A stretch of 64,000 bases of DNA from Nocardioides salarius (GCF_016907435.1 NZ_JAFBBZ010000001.1:434001-498000), one strand, 5' to 3'; counted from the first letter of the stretch, positions 27,201 to 38,543 are shown. Notes: generated from the sequence alone by a model not told the origin. Numbers and translations are program-made.

Positions 27201-27715
27201 ATCTGGACCTCGCTGGAGCGGGTGGCCCGGCGCGGCACGTAGTAGGTGCGCAGCGCGGTGAACGAGCCGCCGCGGTCGTTGACGAAGGTCATCGCGACCG
27301 CGCCCCAGGTGTCCACCCCGCGCCCGCGCAGCAGCTTCTCGACCGGTCGCCCGGTGCGCGGGTCGTCGACCACGTCGACCGCACCGCGCAGGTAGGAGAG
27401 CAGGTTGCGCTGGCCCACGCCGCGGGCGCGGCCGCTGACCGCGTCGTTGGAGGCGCCGTTGAACTTGGTGTCCGAGGGCATCATCAGCGCGGTGTAGGCG
27501 TCGAGGATGGTGCTCTTGCCCACGCCCGAGGCACCCGAGATCATCGTCGCGTCGCCGCCCAGCGGCACCGTGGTCAGGCCGGCGAAGCCGCCCCAGTTGA
27601 CCATCTGCAGCAGTGCGGCACGCCACTGCATGGTGTCGTCGCCCGGGGCGGCGACCAGCTGGTGCTCGAAGAGGCCGCCGCGCTCGTCGACCTGCTCGGT
27701 CTCGTCGATGGACAT
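24248..27715 (-). CDS. jetC: JetC/MksB-like SMC-type ATPase
   Basis: 1155 residues. Walker A GASGVGKST (about residues 61-69), long coiled coils (roughly 250-480 and 620-850) around a hinge-like region (GTARTMLVPVERLAHFSAA), an ABC signature SGGESQELVAF and Walker B FAPVFLDEGF at the C-terminus. It matches the ATPase of Wadjet/MksB condensin-like complexes that bind and act on circular DNA. The ATG overlaps the jetB stop by one base (TGATG). No jetD-like nuclease gene follows; a TetR gene does. Confidence 0.9.
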   Translation of the reverse strand: MSIDETEQVDERGGLFEHQLVAAPGDDTMQWRAALLQMVNWGGFAGLTTVPLGGDATMISGASGVGKSTILDAYTALMMPSDTKFNGASNDAVSGRARGVGQRNLLSYLRGAVDVVDDPRTGRPVEKLLRGRGVDTWGAVAMTFVNDRGGSFTALRTYYVPRRATRSSEVQMQLVSHEGPLDLASLEVAVAERFHANTLKKLYPGVRVHRTYAEYAEVLHARLGIGAGGDGAKALRLLSRIQAGNQVRSVDELYKDMVLERPSTYAAADRAIEHFDDLDAAHAAMRTEEEKLALLAPIAGLHERRAAAARRLAELDSYGVTAPGDTPLRLWLLRTHRRLIEAAVETNRDERAATSEALAGARSAEAALVADLEAAKDAHRDAGGGDLQALAAQVDHERAIREERAARLAELEERVYPLVGIVDDAAEAAPDLDSALDSAAGFAALQLHARKQLAAGDDARARLRAERDEVRDALVPLKEQQAALRRERASLESRAGRVPSHLHELRSEVARAAGMSPEELPYVAELLDVAPEEARWRTAIETVLGGTARTMLVPVERLAHFSAAIDGLRLRTRFTFQGVDLDLPDTGPSDPERIAGKLLFKDSPFSGWVQQHVAEASRNAFCVETAAGLDGPGFRVTEAGQTRNGRRGAHGRGEQRSIIGFSNGEAVAEVDAQLARLERELLEVDDRLAAIDRRAGVLEQQRSAYDAVAMVRHDDVDVAGCDRRIAELERRREAILTADDRLQVLQEQIDDLGARLDTTRQQRFALEQQQKALAARHGELVEDEDHVNDRLEATEGPGTAGPSDEQDAALRVELAAAAAPADPDDLDRFAENAKRLEARLHEAVADATTELARVEDDLVSVFRHYKSRWDSPNLGATADSYPDYERILEDIRGKGLADRRSEWRRRLTEWSGQDLVPLVGAMAASVEEIEDRLVPINAILKRLEFGGAGDRLRIRLRRLSPVHVQAFMKELRALSAGSPATAPLEEADLERRFSDLSRFMEQLRPQAPGGAPTERDRLLDVRRHVEVSAERYDHLSGELRATYRTLGEKSGGESQELVAFIVGSALRFRLGDEMRSRPRFAPVFLDEGFVKADSEFAGRAVRAWKGLGFQLVIGVPLDKVTGLEPHMDELLAITKNTATHQAWITPITQAGPATG

Positions 27716-28476
27716 CAGTGGCCTCCGTTGGTGGCGTCGGTGGCGTCGGTGCGGGCCGCGGTGGGCGCCGCGGGCTCGAAGAGGTCGTCGTCGGCGTCGG
27801 CGACCGGCTGCTCGCGGCTGTTGGCGCGCTGCAGCGACTCGAGCAGCTGCTGGAGCACCTCGAGCGGCAGCAGCGGCTCGACGGCTTCGCTGACCTCGTA
27901 GCGGTCGTCGCCGACCGCGCCGATCAGCAGGCCGGCCTTGACGATGCTCGCGACCGCGTTGCGGGCCCGCTTCTCGTCGCCGGACTCGTCGGTGGCGTGC
28001 GCGGGCCGGAAGCTGGCGACGTAGTCGACGACGTCCTCGCGGTCGACGTGCACCCGGGTCTCGCCGCCGGCCAGGCCGCTGCGCAGCCGGTCGCGCAGGT
28101 GCACCAGCACCAGCGTCTCCTCGCGCGACCAGGCCGTGTCGTGCAGCAGGGTCGGGAAGCGGCTGCCGGTCTCGGAGAGCGCCTGGCGCTTCCAGGCCAC
28201 CTCGCGCGAGCGGTCGATGGCCAGGTCGAGGAAGAGGTCGTTGAGCCGCGAGCGCAGCAGCCGCTCGTGCTCGACCAGCACCGCCCAGTCGCGCGGGTGC
28301 GTGCGGGCGCTGATGAAGCGCTGCTTGAGCAGGGTGACCAGGGCGTGGCGCTGGCCGTGCTCGAGGCCGCCCTCGTCGCCCTCGAAGAGCGAGACCGAGC
28401 CCGCCCCGGGGTCCTCGTCGAACCCCTCCACCAGCCCGTCGAGGTCGGTGGGGTCGTGCTCGACGTGGGTGCTCAT
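27715..28476 (-). CDS. jetB: DUF4194 protein, JetB/MksE-like kite subunit
   Basis: 253 residues with winged-helix segments (RHALVTLLKQRFISARTHPR, DWAVLVEHERLLRSRLNDLF, TLVLVHLRDRL). It matches DUF4194, the KITE-type partner of the SMC-like ATPase in Wadjet and MksBEF systems. It is coupled to jetA (4-base ATGA overlap at 28473-28476) and to jetC (1-base overlap). The acidic N-terminus (DLDGLVEGFDEDPG) and the acidic end are disordered. Confidence 0.9.
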   Translation of the reverse strand: MSTHVEHDPTDLDGLVEGFDEDPGAGSVSLFEGDEGGLEHGQRHALVTLLKQRFISARTHPRDWAVLVEHERLLRSRLNDLFLDLAIDRSREVAWKRQALSETGSRFPTLLHDTAWSREETLVLVHLRDRLRSGLAGGETRVHVDREDVVDYVASFRPAHATDESGDEKRARNAVASIVKAGLLIGAVGDDRYEVSEAVEPLLPLEVLQQLLESLQRANSREQPVADADDDLFEPAAPTAARTDATDATNGGH

Positions 28477-29960
28477 CGGTGGTGCTCGCTCTCGAGGTCG
28501 GGGTCGGGCAGCGGGGTGCGGGGCACGGTGAAGGTGCGCGTCGAGCCGTCGGGGCGCACGGCGGCGTACGCCTCGAGGCCCTCCTGGCTCAGCCAGCCGC
28601 GGTCGGCGGCCAGGTGCAGCAGGCCGAAGATCTCCACGGGGCGGCGCAGCTCGGGCTCCAGCGAGTCGAAGACCTCTCCCAGCGAGCCGGCCGGCGCCGC
28701 GGCCGCGAGCGCCTCGTCGATGCGCCCGCGCAGCGCCGAGAGCTGCGGGCCGCCCTGCGCGAGCAGCTCGTCGAGGGAGACGGGGGGCGCGTCGTCGGGG
28801 TCCGCGGCGCTGATCCGGTCGGGCAGCACGTCGTCGTCGGGGTCGTGGAAGCGCTCGCGCAGGTGGTCGAGGCCGACCCGGCCCGGCAGCAGCGCCACGT
28901 CGTGGGTGGCGCGCGGCCCGGTGCCGGCCATCCAGGTCATCAGCTCGGACTCGACCTGGCGCAGCGTCTGCTCCAGCTGGCGGTCGCGCACCGCGTCGTG
29001 GGAGACGATGTACTCCTTGAGCGTCGCGGTGACCCGCGAGCGCTGCGAGAGCACCCGGTCGAGGCCCTCGCGCACCAGCCGCACGGTGCCCCGCAGCTCG
29101 GCGCGCTCGGCCTCGCCGAGCAGCCGGTCGGAGAGCGGGTGGTCGAGCAGCGCACCCAGGTCGTCGCGCAGCCGGCTGACCAGCGCGTCGTCACGCAGCA
29201 GCGCGAAGGCGCCCTCGAAGGCCCGCCCCTCCTGGGTGGCGGTCATCAGCGCGTCGGCCCGGGCCAGGTAGTCGTCGATCACCTCGCCGGCCGGGCGCTC
29301 CTCGGCGCGGAAGGCGGCCAGGATCTCGCCGCGGATCTGGGTGAAGCGCTCCTCCACCCTCGCGAAGTCGCTGGGCAGCGCCGAGACCAGCGAGAGCAGC
29401 TCGGTGAAGCCCTCGAGCATGTAGTCCTCGGTGGGGCTGGGCAGCTCGGCGCCGTCGACGAGCCGGTCGCGCTCGGCCTGCAGCCGGGCGATCTCGGCGC
29501 CCAGGATGCTGACCCGCGCGGTGCGGTCGGGGTTGGCCTCGGCGTTGAAGCGGCGCACGGTGCCCAGCAGCGTCGCGATGCGGTGCTCGCTGAGGGTGGC
29601 CCGGTCCCGGGTCAGGTTCTTGACCAGCTGCAGCGCCTGCTGGGCGTGCGAGGTCAGGGTGTAGACCTCGTGGCCGCGCTCGTCGAGCGAGCGCACCAGC
29701 CACTGCCCGCGCATCCAGCGGTGGCACAGGTCGCGCACGCTGCCGTTGGGCACCTCGAGCTCGCCGGCCTGGCGGACCTGGGCCAGGTGCTCCTCGACCT
29801 GCGCGTGCAGCCGAGCGGTCGGGACCGGCCGGTTGTCGCGGCCGAAGACCGCCCGGAAGATCGTGATGACCACCGGCGCCTGGCGCTGGTGCAGCAGCGT
29901 CAGCGTCGGCTGGGAGAAGGCGCCCTTGACCCGGGCGAGCTCGCTCGCGACCTCGCTCAT
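28473..29960 (-). CDS. jetA: DUF3375 protein, JetA/MksF-like kleisin subunit
   Basis: 495 residues. It matches DUF3375: FSQPTLTLLHQRQAPVVITI near the N-terminus, then VRDLCHRWMRGQWLVRSL, a long helical middle, RVTATLKEYIVSHDAVRDRQ, and a winged-helix end (RPVEIFGLLHLAADRGWL). It is the kleisin-like bridge of the complex. The ATG at 29960 is preceded by AGGGAGGG. The divergent catalase gene starts 216 bases away, so the operon's promoter lies in that interval. Confidence 0.9.
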   Translation of the reverse strand: MSEVASELARVKGAFSQPTLTLLHQRQAPVVITIFRAVFGRDNRPVPTARLHAQVEEHLAQVRQAGELEVPNGSVRDLCHRWMRGQWLVRSLDERGHEVYTLTSHAQQALQLVKNLTRDRATLSEHRIATLLGTVRRFNAEANPDRTARVSILGAEIARLQAERDRLVDGAELPSPTEDYMLEGFTELLSLVSALPSDFARVEERFTQIRGEILAAFRAEERPAGEVIDDYLARADALMTATQEGRAFEGAFALLRDDALVSRLRDDLGALLDHPLSDRLLGEAERAELRGTVRLVREGLDRVLSQRSRVTATLKEYIVSHDAVRDRQLEQTLRQVESELMTWMAGTGPRATHDVALLPGRVGLDHLRERFHDPDDDVLPDRISAADPDDAPPVSLDELLAQGGPQLSALRGRIDEALAAAAPAGSLGEVFDSLEPELRRPVEIFGLLHLAADRGWLSQEGLEAYAAVRPDGSTRTFTVPRTPLPDPDLESEHHR

Positions 29961-30176
29961 CGTCCCTCCCTGCTCCCGCCCGGCGCCGGCCCCGGGTGTC
30001 GTCGTACGACGGGCCAGCATCCCAGAGTGCCCCGGACCCGCGGCGCCTGGCCCCGGCCGCTCGCCCGCGGCCGCCGGCGGTCGGGTGGCTTCACCCTCAA
30101 GGGGCAAGCAGGAACCCGGTCGGTCCTGGTGGGCTGGGAGCCGTCCCAACTGCTCCCGAGCAAGGAGAACCATCTC

Positions 30177-32447
30177 GTGGATCCCAAGAAGCTGGCCAAG
30201 GACACCTTCGACCGCGTCGTCGCCGGTCTCGCCGACGCCGCCGGCGCGGCCAGCGAACCGGCCGTGCCCGGCACCCCCGGCAGCGAGCCGCCGTCGCTGG
30301 CCGAGCCGACCCGGCCGCGCGAGCCGCTGCCGCCCAAGCCCGACCAGGCCGAGCCGCAGCCGCGCACCGCGACTGGCACCGACACCGGCGCCCCCCGCAA
30401 CGCCCGCGCCCAGCAGGGCGCCCACCTGACCACCTCGCAGGGCGCCCGGCTGCGCGAGACCGACCACTCGCTCAAGGCCGGCGAGCGCGGCCCGACCCTG
30501 CTGCAGGACCACCACCTGCGCGAGAAGATCACCCACTTCGACCACGAGCGCATCCCCGAGCGGGTCGTGCACGCGCGCGGCGCCGCGGCGCACGGCGTCT
30601 TCGTCGGCTACGGCACCGCCTCGTCGATCAGCCGCGCCGGCTTCCTCGCCGACGGCAAGGAGACCCCGGTCTTCGTGCGCTTCTCCACCGTGCTGGGCTC
30701 GCGCGGCTCGGCCGACACCGTGCGCGACACCCGGGGCTTCGCGACGAAGTTCTACACCGACGAGGGCACCTTCGACCTGGTCGGCAACAACATCCCGGTC
30801 TTCTTCATCCAGGACGGCATCAAGTTCCCCGACGTCATCCACGCCGGCAAGCCGCACCCCGACCGGGAGATCCCGCAGGCGCAGAGCGCCCACGACACCT
30901 TCTGGGACTTCGTCTCGCTGCACACCGAGGCCCAGCACCACACGATGTGGAACATGTCCGACCGCGGCATCCCGCGCTCCTACCGGATGATGGAGGGCTT
31001 CGGCGTCCACACGTTCCGGTGCGAGAACGAGGACGGCGAGACCTCCCTGGTGAAGTTCCACTGGAAGCCGCGCCTGGGCGTGCACTCGCTGACCTGGGAG
31101 GAGGCGCAGCTGGCCAACGGCTTCGATCCCGACTTCCACCGCCGCGACCTGGCCGACGCCATCGAGGCCGGGGCCTACCCCGCCTGGGAGCTCGGCGTGC
31201 AGGTCTTCCCCGACACCCCCGAGCAGACCTACGAGGGCATCGACCTGCTCGACCCGACCAAGATCGTGCCCGAGGAGATCGCGCCGGTGCAGCCGGTCGG
31301 GCTGATGGTGCTCACCGCCAACCCGACGAACTACTTCGCCGAGACCGAGCAGGTCGCCTTCCACGTCGGCCACCTGCCCCCGGGCATCGACGTCACCGAC
31401 GACCCGCTGCTGCAGGCGCGGCTCTTCTCCTACCTCGACACCCAGCTGACCCGGCTCGGCGGGCCCAACTTCTCGCAGCTGCCCATCAACCGGCCGCACG
31501 CACCGGTCAACGACATGCTGCGCGACGGGTTGCACCAGCACGGCGTGCACACCGGGGTGGCGCCGTACTCGCCGAACTCGCTCGACGGCGGGTGCCCCTT
31601 CACGGCCGGGGGCGAGGTGGACGCCTCGGCCTTCAAGGACCTGCCGGTGCGCGTGCCGGAGGCCTCGAAGGTGCGCGACGCAGCGGCGTCGTACGACGAC
31701 CACTACAGCCAGGTGCGCCTCTTCTGGCTCAGCATGAGCGCGGTCGAGCAGGAGCACATCATCCGCGCCTACACCTTCGAGCTGGGCAAGTGCTACGAGG
31801 AGGCGGTCAAGCAGCGCCAGCTGCAGAGCCTGGCCAACATCGACCCGGTGCTCTGCTCGGAGGTCGCCACCGGGCTGGGCCTGGAGGCCCCCGAGCCCAC
31901 GGTGCCGCTGGCCGAGGCCACGCCGAGCCCCGCGCTGTCGCAGGTGGGTGGCGCGTGGCCGGCCGACGGGCGGCTCGTGGGCATCGTCGTCGACCCCGAC
32001 GCCGGGCTCGACGGCGTCGAGGCGGTGCGCCAGGCCGTCTTCGAGGCCGGCATGGTGCCGCTGGTCGTGGCCCCGCACGGCGGCACGGTCGACGGTGTCC
32101 CGGTGCAGCGCACCTTCGCCACCGTGCGCTCCATCGAGCTCGACGTGGTGCTGCTGGCTGGCGCCCCGGCGCCGGCCCCCGACGCGCTCCCGCAGCGCGA
32201 CGCCAAGGCGGGCGCCGAGGACGCCAGCAGCGTCGACCCGCGGGTCCTGCTGCTGGTCGAGGAGGCCTTCCGGCACGCCAAGGCCATCGGCGCCTGGGGT
32301 GCGGGCGGCCGGGTGCTCGACCTGGCCGGCTGCGCGGGCGCGGCGGGCGTGGTCAGCGGTGACGACGCCACGCAGGTGCTCACCGAGGTGCAGGAGCTGA
32401 TGGCCTCGCACCGCGTCTGGGAGCGCTTCGCCACCACCACCGGCTGA
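30177..32447 (+). CDS. katE: Large-subunit (clade 2) catalase with C-terminal flavodoxin-like domain
   Basis: 756 residues from GTG 30177, with AAGGAG upstream. Degrades hydrogen peroxide. Catalase core: GPTLLQDHHLREKITHFDHE, the active-site His in RVVHARGAAAHGVF, FFIQDGIKFPD, and the haem Tyr in RLFSYLDTQLTR. The final 160 residues (GRLVGIVVDPDAGLDGVEAV and on) form the DJ-1/PfpI-like domain of large catalases. The first 75 residues are Pro/Ala-rich and low-complexity. It ends in a long stable hairpin at 32454. Confidence 0.93.
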   Translation: MDPKKLAKDTFDRVVAGLADAAGAASEPAVPGTPGSEPPSLAEPTRPREPLPPKPDQAEPQPRTATGTDTGAPRNARAQQGAHLTTSQGARLRETDHSLKAGERGPTLLQDHHLREKITHFDHERIPERVVHARGAAAHGVFVGYGTASSISRAGFLADGKETPVFVRFSTVLGSRGSADTVRDTRGFATKFYTDEGTFDLVGNNIPVFFIQDGIKFPDVIHAGKPHPDREIPQAQSAHDTFWDFVSLHTEAQHHTMWNMSDRGIPRSYRMMEGFGVHTFRCENEDGETSLVKFHWKPRLGVHSLTWEEAQLANGFDPDFHRRDLADAIEAGAYPAWELGVQVFPDTPEQTYEGIDLLDPTKIVPEEIAPVQPVGLMVLTANPTNYFAETEQVAFHVGHLPPGIDVTDDPLLQARLFSYLDTQLTRLGGPNFSQLPINRPHAPVNDMLRDGLHQHGVHTGVAPYSPNSLDGGCPFTAGGEVDASAFKDLPVRVPEASKVRDAAASYDDHYSQVRLFWLSMSAVEQEHIIRAYTFELGKCYEEAVKQRQLQSLANIDPVLCSEVATGLGLEAPEPTVPLAEATPSPALSQVGGAWPADGRLVGIVVDPDAGLDGVEAVRQAVFEAGMVPLVVAPHGGTVDGVPVQRTFATVRSIELDVVLLAGAPAPAPDALPQRDAKAGAEDASSVDPRVLLLVEEAFRHAKAIGAWGAGGRVLDLAGCAGAAGVVSGDDATQVLTEVQELMASHRVWERFATTTG

Positions 32448-32453
32448 ACCGAC

Positions 32454-32500
32454 ACCCGTCGGCTCCGGCCCGGTCCTCCCCCGGGCCGGGGCCGACGGGT
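32454..32500 (+). terminator. Terminator hairpin of katE
   Basis: ACCCGTCGGC-CCGGCCCGG pairs with CCGGGCCGG-GCCGACGGGT: about 19 paired bases with one mismatch, starting 7 bases after the katE stop. It also faces the small convergent gene ending at 32509. Confidence 0.8.
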
Positions 32501-32508
32501 CGCTGTGG

Positions 32509-32637
32509 TCAGGGCTCGAAGAGCCCTGCGTGCTCCTCGAGGAGCCGCGCCGTGGCGTCCATGTCGATCTCGACGCCGTACGCCGCCCCGGCGACCGCCA
32601 GGTCGGCGGGGTCCTCGACGGGCTCGGGTCCGTCCAT
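32509..32637 (-). CDS. Possible 42-residue small protein
   Basis: Predicted peptide has 42 residues: MDGPEPVEDPADLAVAG then AAYGVEIDMDATARLLEEHA and GLFEP. It is very acidic. The codons have normal high-GC third positions and the frame is not open far beyond, which favours a real short gene. No convincing ribosome site and no family recognised. The surrounding gap (32448-32756) otherwise holds only the katE terminator hairpin. Confidence 0.4.
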   Translation of the reverse strand: MDGPEPVEDPADLAVAGAAYGVEIDMDATARLLEEHAGLFEP

Positions 32638-32756
32638 GTCCGCACGCTACGCCGGTGGGCGGGCCGGCGACATGCCCCATCCGGGGCATCGTCGCGGTGG
32701 CGGAGCGGCCCGCCCCGGGTGCGCCCCCACCTCGGGGGTGGGACCAGACTCGAGGG

Positions 32757-33824
32757 ATGGACGAGGCGGACGTGGCCGCGCGGGTCGACGTGGTGGACGT
32801 GGTGGTCGTGGGTGCCGGCATCGGCGGGCTCGCGGCCGCCGACGCGCTGGTCGGCGCCGGGCGCGACGTGGTGGTGCTCGAGGCGCGCTCGCGCACCGGC
32901 GGCCGGCTGCTCAGCACGCCCGACGGGCTCGACCTGGGCGCCACGTGGTGCTGGGACGGCGAGCAGCGGGTGCTCGCGCTGGCGCGCCGCCTCGGCGTGA
33001 CGACGTACGCCCAGCACCTGGCCGGCGACACGGTCGTGGAGGACCTCAACGGCGTGCAGCGCCACCCCGGCAACCTCATCGACGCGCCGGCGCACCGCTA
33101 CACCGGGGGCGCCGCCGCGCTCACCGACGCGCTGGCGGCCGGGCTGCCGCCCGGCTGCCTGCTGCTCGAGCACCCGGTACGCCGGCTCGCGAGCGCACCC
33201 GGCGGCCGGCTCGAGGTGGAGGCGTGCGGGCGGCGCTGGCACGCCCGTCACGTCGTGCTCGCGCTGCCGCCCTCGGTCGCCGTCGACACCGTCGAGCTGC
33301 CGGCCGAGCTGCCCGCGGAGCTGGTGCGTGTCGCGGGCGCGGTGCCGACCTGGATGGGCCAGGTGGCGAAGGTCGTGGCGGTCTACGACACGCCCTTCTG
33401 GCGCGAGGCCGGCCTCGCGGGAGCCGGCGCCAGCCGGCTCGGGCCGGTGCAGGAGCTCCACGACATGTCGGGCCCTGGTGGGGTGCCCGCCGCGGTCCTC
33501 GGGTTCGCGCCCTCGGCGCTGGTGGGCGCCGACGCCGAGGAGCGGGTGCGCGCCCAGCTCGGGCGGCTCCTCGGGCCCCGCGGCGCCGAGCCGCGCAGCC
33601 TCACCGTCACCGACTGGAGCAGCGAGGCGTGGACCAGCCCGGCCGACGCCGCTTCACGCCCGGGCGACCACTCGCTCTACGGGCACCCGCTGCTGCGGGC
33701 CCCCGCCCTGGGCGGGCGCCTGCACTGGGCCTCCACCGAGACCGCGGGGGCCTTCGCCGGCCACGTCGAGGGCGCGCTGCTGGCGGCCGAGCGGGCCGCC
33801 GCCGCGGTGGCCGGAGCCTCGTAG
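32757..33824 (+). CDS. FAD-dependent amine oxidase-like protein
   Basis: 355 residues. FAD-binding Rossmann motif VVVGAGIGGLAAADAL at about residues 16-31, followed by VLEARSRTGGRL, the amine-oxidase GGR motif. C-terminal FAD motif GRLHWASTETAGAFAGHVEG. Short for the family (450 or more is usual), but both FAD motifs are intact. Substrate unknown. It converges with ctlX, with one base between the stops. Confidence 0.87.
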   Translation: MDEADVAARVDVVDVVVVGAGIGGLAAADALVGAGRDVVVLEARSRTGGRLLSTPDGLDLGATWCWDGEQRVLALARRLGVTTYAQHLAGDTVVEDLNGVQRHPGNLIDAPAHRYTGGAAALTDALAAGLPPGCLLLEHPVRRLASAPGGRLEVEACGRRWHARHVVLALPPSVAVDTVELPAELPAELVRVAGAVPTWMGQVAKVVAVYDTPFWREAGLAGAGASRLGPVQELHDMSGPGGVPAAVLGFAPSALVGADAEERVRAQLGRLLGPRGAEPRSLTVTDWSSEAWTSPADAASRPGDHSLYGHPLLRAPALGGRLHWASTETAGAFAGHVEGALLAAERAAAAVAGAS

Positions 33825-33825
33825 C

Positions 33826-34854
33826 TCAGTCGTCGCCGGCGACGTCGCGGCCGTCCGGGGTGTGCGGGTCCTCGTCGATCGCCTCCACCGCGGGGGTGCG
33901 CTCGGGCTCGAGGCCCGGGCGCCGACGGTCGAGGTGCACCCCGGCGATCATGCAGCGCACCGAGCCGCCGGCCAGCTCGATGGTCGGGATCTCGACCGCG
34001 ACGATCTCGCAGGACTCCTCGATGGCCGCGACCTGGTCGTCGCGCAGGCTGCGGCGCGCCCGCGCCGACATCACCATGATGTAGCGGCGCCGGCCGTCGG
34101 GGGTACGACCGCACAGCTCGACGGCGTTGCCGGCGAACTCGCGGACCTGCTCCTCGGTCAGCTCCACCAGGCGGCGTCCGTTGACGGTCAGCCGCTCGCG
34201 CACCGCCTCGCGGCGCACCTCGTCGTGGATCATCTCGAGCGCGAAGAGGGCGACGTCGGTGCCGATGCAGGCCATCACGTTGGTGTGGTAGACCGGCACG
34301 CCCGCCGCGTCGAAGGCGTCGAAGGCCATCGGCTCGTAGCCGAAGTCGGTGCAGAAGCGCTCGAGGACGTGGGTGTCGGCGCGGTGCGAGACGGCCGTGT
34401 AGGCCACCCTCGAGACGTGGTCGAGCACCATCGCACCGGTGCCCTCGAGGAAGATGCCGTCGGGCTCGAGACCGGAGTAGTCGATGATGGTCTGCACCCG
34501 GTAGGACGACTTCAGCATCTCCAGCACGTCGGCGCGACGCTCGTGGCGCCGGTTGGAGGCGTACATCGGGTAGACCGCCACCTGGCCGCCGGCGTGGGTG
34601 GAGAGCCAGTTGTTGGGGAAGACGCTGTCGGGGCGGGTGTGGTCGCTGTCGGCGAAGACGTGCACGCGCACCCCGGCCCCGCGCAGGGCGTCGGCGACCA
34701 GGTCCATCTCGGCCAGCGCCGCCGCCGCGGTCTGCTCGTTGCTCTGGCCGGCCGGCACGTCGGCCTGGAAGGCGTTGTCGGCGGCCGTCGCGGGGTTGGG
34801 CACGAACTTCTCGGCTCGGACGAGGATGACGGCGGAGGGGGCCTGTGCGCTCAC
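33826..34854 (-). CDS. ctlX: Arginine deiminase-family hydrolase (CtlX-like)
   Basis: 342 residues. Matches the CtlX/citrulline-utilisation hydrolase group of guanidino-modifying enzymes: DSVFPNNWLSTHAGGQVAVY, YPMYASNRRHERR, TNVMACIGTDVALF and the C-terminal nucleophile region AGGSVRCMIAGVHL (Cys). The acidic tail (AIDEDPHTPDGRD) is variable. Action on arginine- or citrulline-like substrates is inferred from the family. The TSUP gene lies 37 bases downstream of its start. Confidence 0.85.
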   Translation of the reverse strand: MSAQAPSAVILVRAEKFVPNPATAADNAFQADVPAGQSNEQTAAAALAEMDLVADALRGAGVRVHVFADSDHTRPDSVFPNNWLSTHAGGQVAVYPMYASNRRHERRADVLEMLKSSYRVQTIIDYSGLEPDGIFLEGTGAMVLDHVSRVAYTAVSHRADTHVLERFCTDFGYEPMAFDAFDAAGVPVYHTNVMACIGTDVALFALEMIHDEVRREAVRERLTVNGRRLVELTEEQVREFAGNAVELCGRTPDGRRRYIMVMSARARRSLRDDQVAAIEESCEIVAVEIPTIELAGGSVRCMIAGVHLDRRRPGLEPERTPAVEAIDEDPHTPDGRDVAGDD

Positions 34855-34891
34855 GGGAGGAACCTAGCCGAGACCGGCCCCCGCCGAGCGG

Positions 34892-35629
34892 TCAGGCCAG
34901 CGCGCCGACGAGGGCCACGGTGCCGGTCGCGGCCAGCCCGGCCAGCACCAGCACCCGGAACCGCTCGGGCGAGAGCCGCCGGAAGACCGCGTCGCCCAGG
35001 CGCCAGCCCAGCGGCATGCCCAGCACACCCGCGGCGGCCGCCACCAGCACGGGTGCGCCGACCTGGCCCAGCGCCACGAACGCGACCACCGCCACGGCGT
35101 CCTGCAGGCAGAAGGTGGCCTGCAGGGTGGCGCGGAAGCGGTGCGGCGCCTCGTCGCGCAGCACCAGCACCAGTGGCGGACCGTTCATGCCGGTCGAGGT
35201 CAGCAGCGCGCCGCTGGCCACCCCCGCGCCCCACTGGGCCCGGCGGCCGGTGGGCAGCCGCACGCCGGCCGCCAGCAGCGCCACGGTGCCCAGCAGCACC
35301 ACCGCGATCACCGAGGTCAGCACCCGCTCCGACGCCAGCAGCAGCACCGCCAGCCCGGCCGGCATCCCCAGGACACCGGCCACGGTCAGGCGGCGTACGA
35401 CGGGGGCGTCGGTGTGGCCGCGCTCGCGGCGCCACGCCCCGCCGGTGAGCACCAGCCCGGCCGCGGTCGCGGCCACCAGGGCGTCGCCCGGGCCGACCAC
35501 GAAGCCCAGCAGGGGCACCGCGACCAGCGCGGAGCCGAAGCCGCTGGCGGCCTGGGCCAGCGCGGCCAGCACGAAGACCGCCACCGCCGCCACGGCCACC
35601 ACGACGAGTGCGCTCACGCACCGGATCAT
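34892..35629 (-). CDS. TSUP (TauE/SafE) family permease
   Basis: 245 residues with about eight hydrophobic helices and the TSUP repeats (GFGSALVAVPLLGFVVGPGD, GSALVAVP typical of the N-terminal half, TGMNGPPLVLVL in the second). The family exports sulfite, sulfoacetate and related organic anions. Substrate here is unknown. It lies next to ctlX and the UvrA paralog on the same strand, but a shared operon is not certain. Confidence 0.87.
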   Translation of the reverse strand: MIRCVSALVVVAVAAVAVFVLAALAQAASGFGSALVAVPLLGFVVGPGDALVAATAAGLVLTGGAWRRERGHTDAPVVRRLTVAGVLGMPAGLAVLLLASERVLTSVIAVVLLGTVALLAAGVRLPTGRRAQWGAGVASGALLTSTGMNGPPLVLVLRDEAPHRFRATLQATFCLQDAVAVVAFVALGQVGAPVLVAAAAGVLGMPLGWRLGDAVFRRLSPERFRVLVLAGLAATGTVALVGALA

Positions 35630-35641
35630 GCCCTGGTGGGC

Positions 35642-38105
<2,464 letters not shown>

Positions 38106-38107
<2 letters not shown>

Positions 38108-38543
38108 GAGCACGAACACCAGGGAGATCTCCGCGACGCCGACCGCCGTGTGGAAGGTGCTGGCCGACGGCTGGCTCTACCCGCTGTGGGTGGTCGGCGC
38201 CTCGCGGATGCGCGAGGTCGACGACCACTGGCCGGTGGTGGGCTCCAGGCTGTACCACTCGGTGGGCAGCTGGCCGCTCCTCGTCGACGACGAGACCGAG
38301 GTGCTGCAGTGCCGGCCCGAGGAGCTGCTGCAGGTGCAGGCCAAGGCCTGGCCCGGCGGCGAGGCCGGCGTGACGATCAGCCTCGAGCCGGTCGGCACCG
38401 ACCGCACGCGGGTCACCATCGAGGAGGACGCGACCAGCGGCCCGGGCAGGCTGGTGCCCAAGCCGCTGCGCGACCTGCCGCTGGCCTGGCGCAACACCGA
38501 GACGCTGCGCCGCCTGGCGTTCATCGCCGAACGTCGGCACTGA
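38106..38543 (+). CDS. SRPBCC family protein
   Basis: 145 residues with the START/Bet v1-type layout: N-terminal strand ([20 protein letters not shown]), a central helix and strands ([20 protein letters not shown]) and a final long helix ([18 protein letters not shown]). Binds a hydrophobic ligand by fold; ligand unknown. A TTCGAC-like -35 and CACAGT-like -10 end about 7 bases before the ATG, suggesting a leaderless transcript. Its 3' end overlaps scoB by 23 bases. Confidence 0.8.

Noticed and set aside
23519..27901. A very long open frame on the plus strand across jetC and its neighbours
   Set aside because: It lies opposite the jetC reading frame, has repetitive Gly/Arg/Leu-rich translation and no known domain, and is a by-product of high G+C.
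30000..30176. A stress-sigma promoter before katE
   Set aside because: No clear -35/-10 pair of a known alternative sigma type could be placed.
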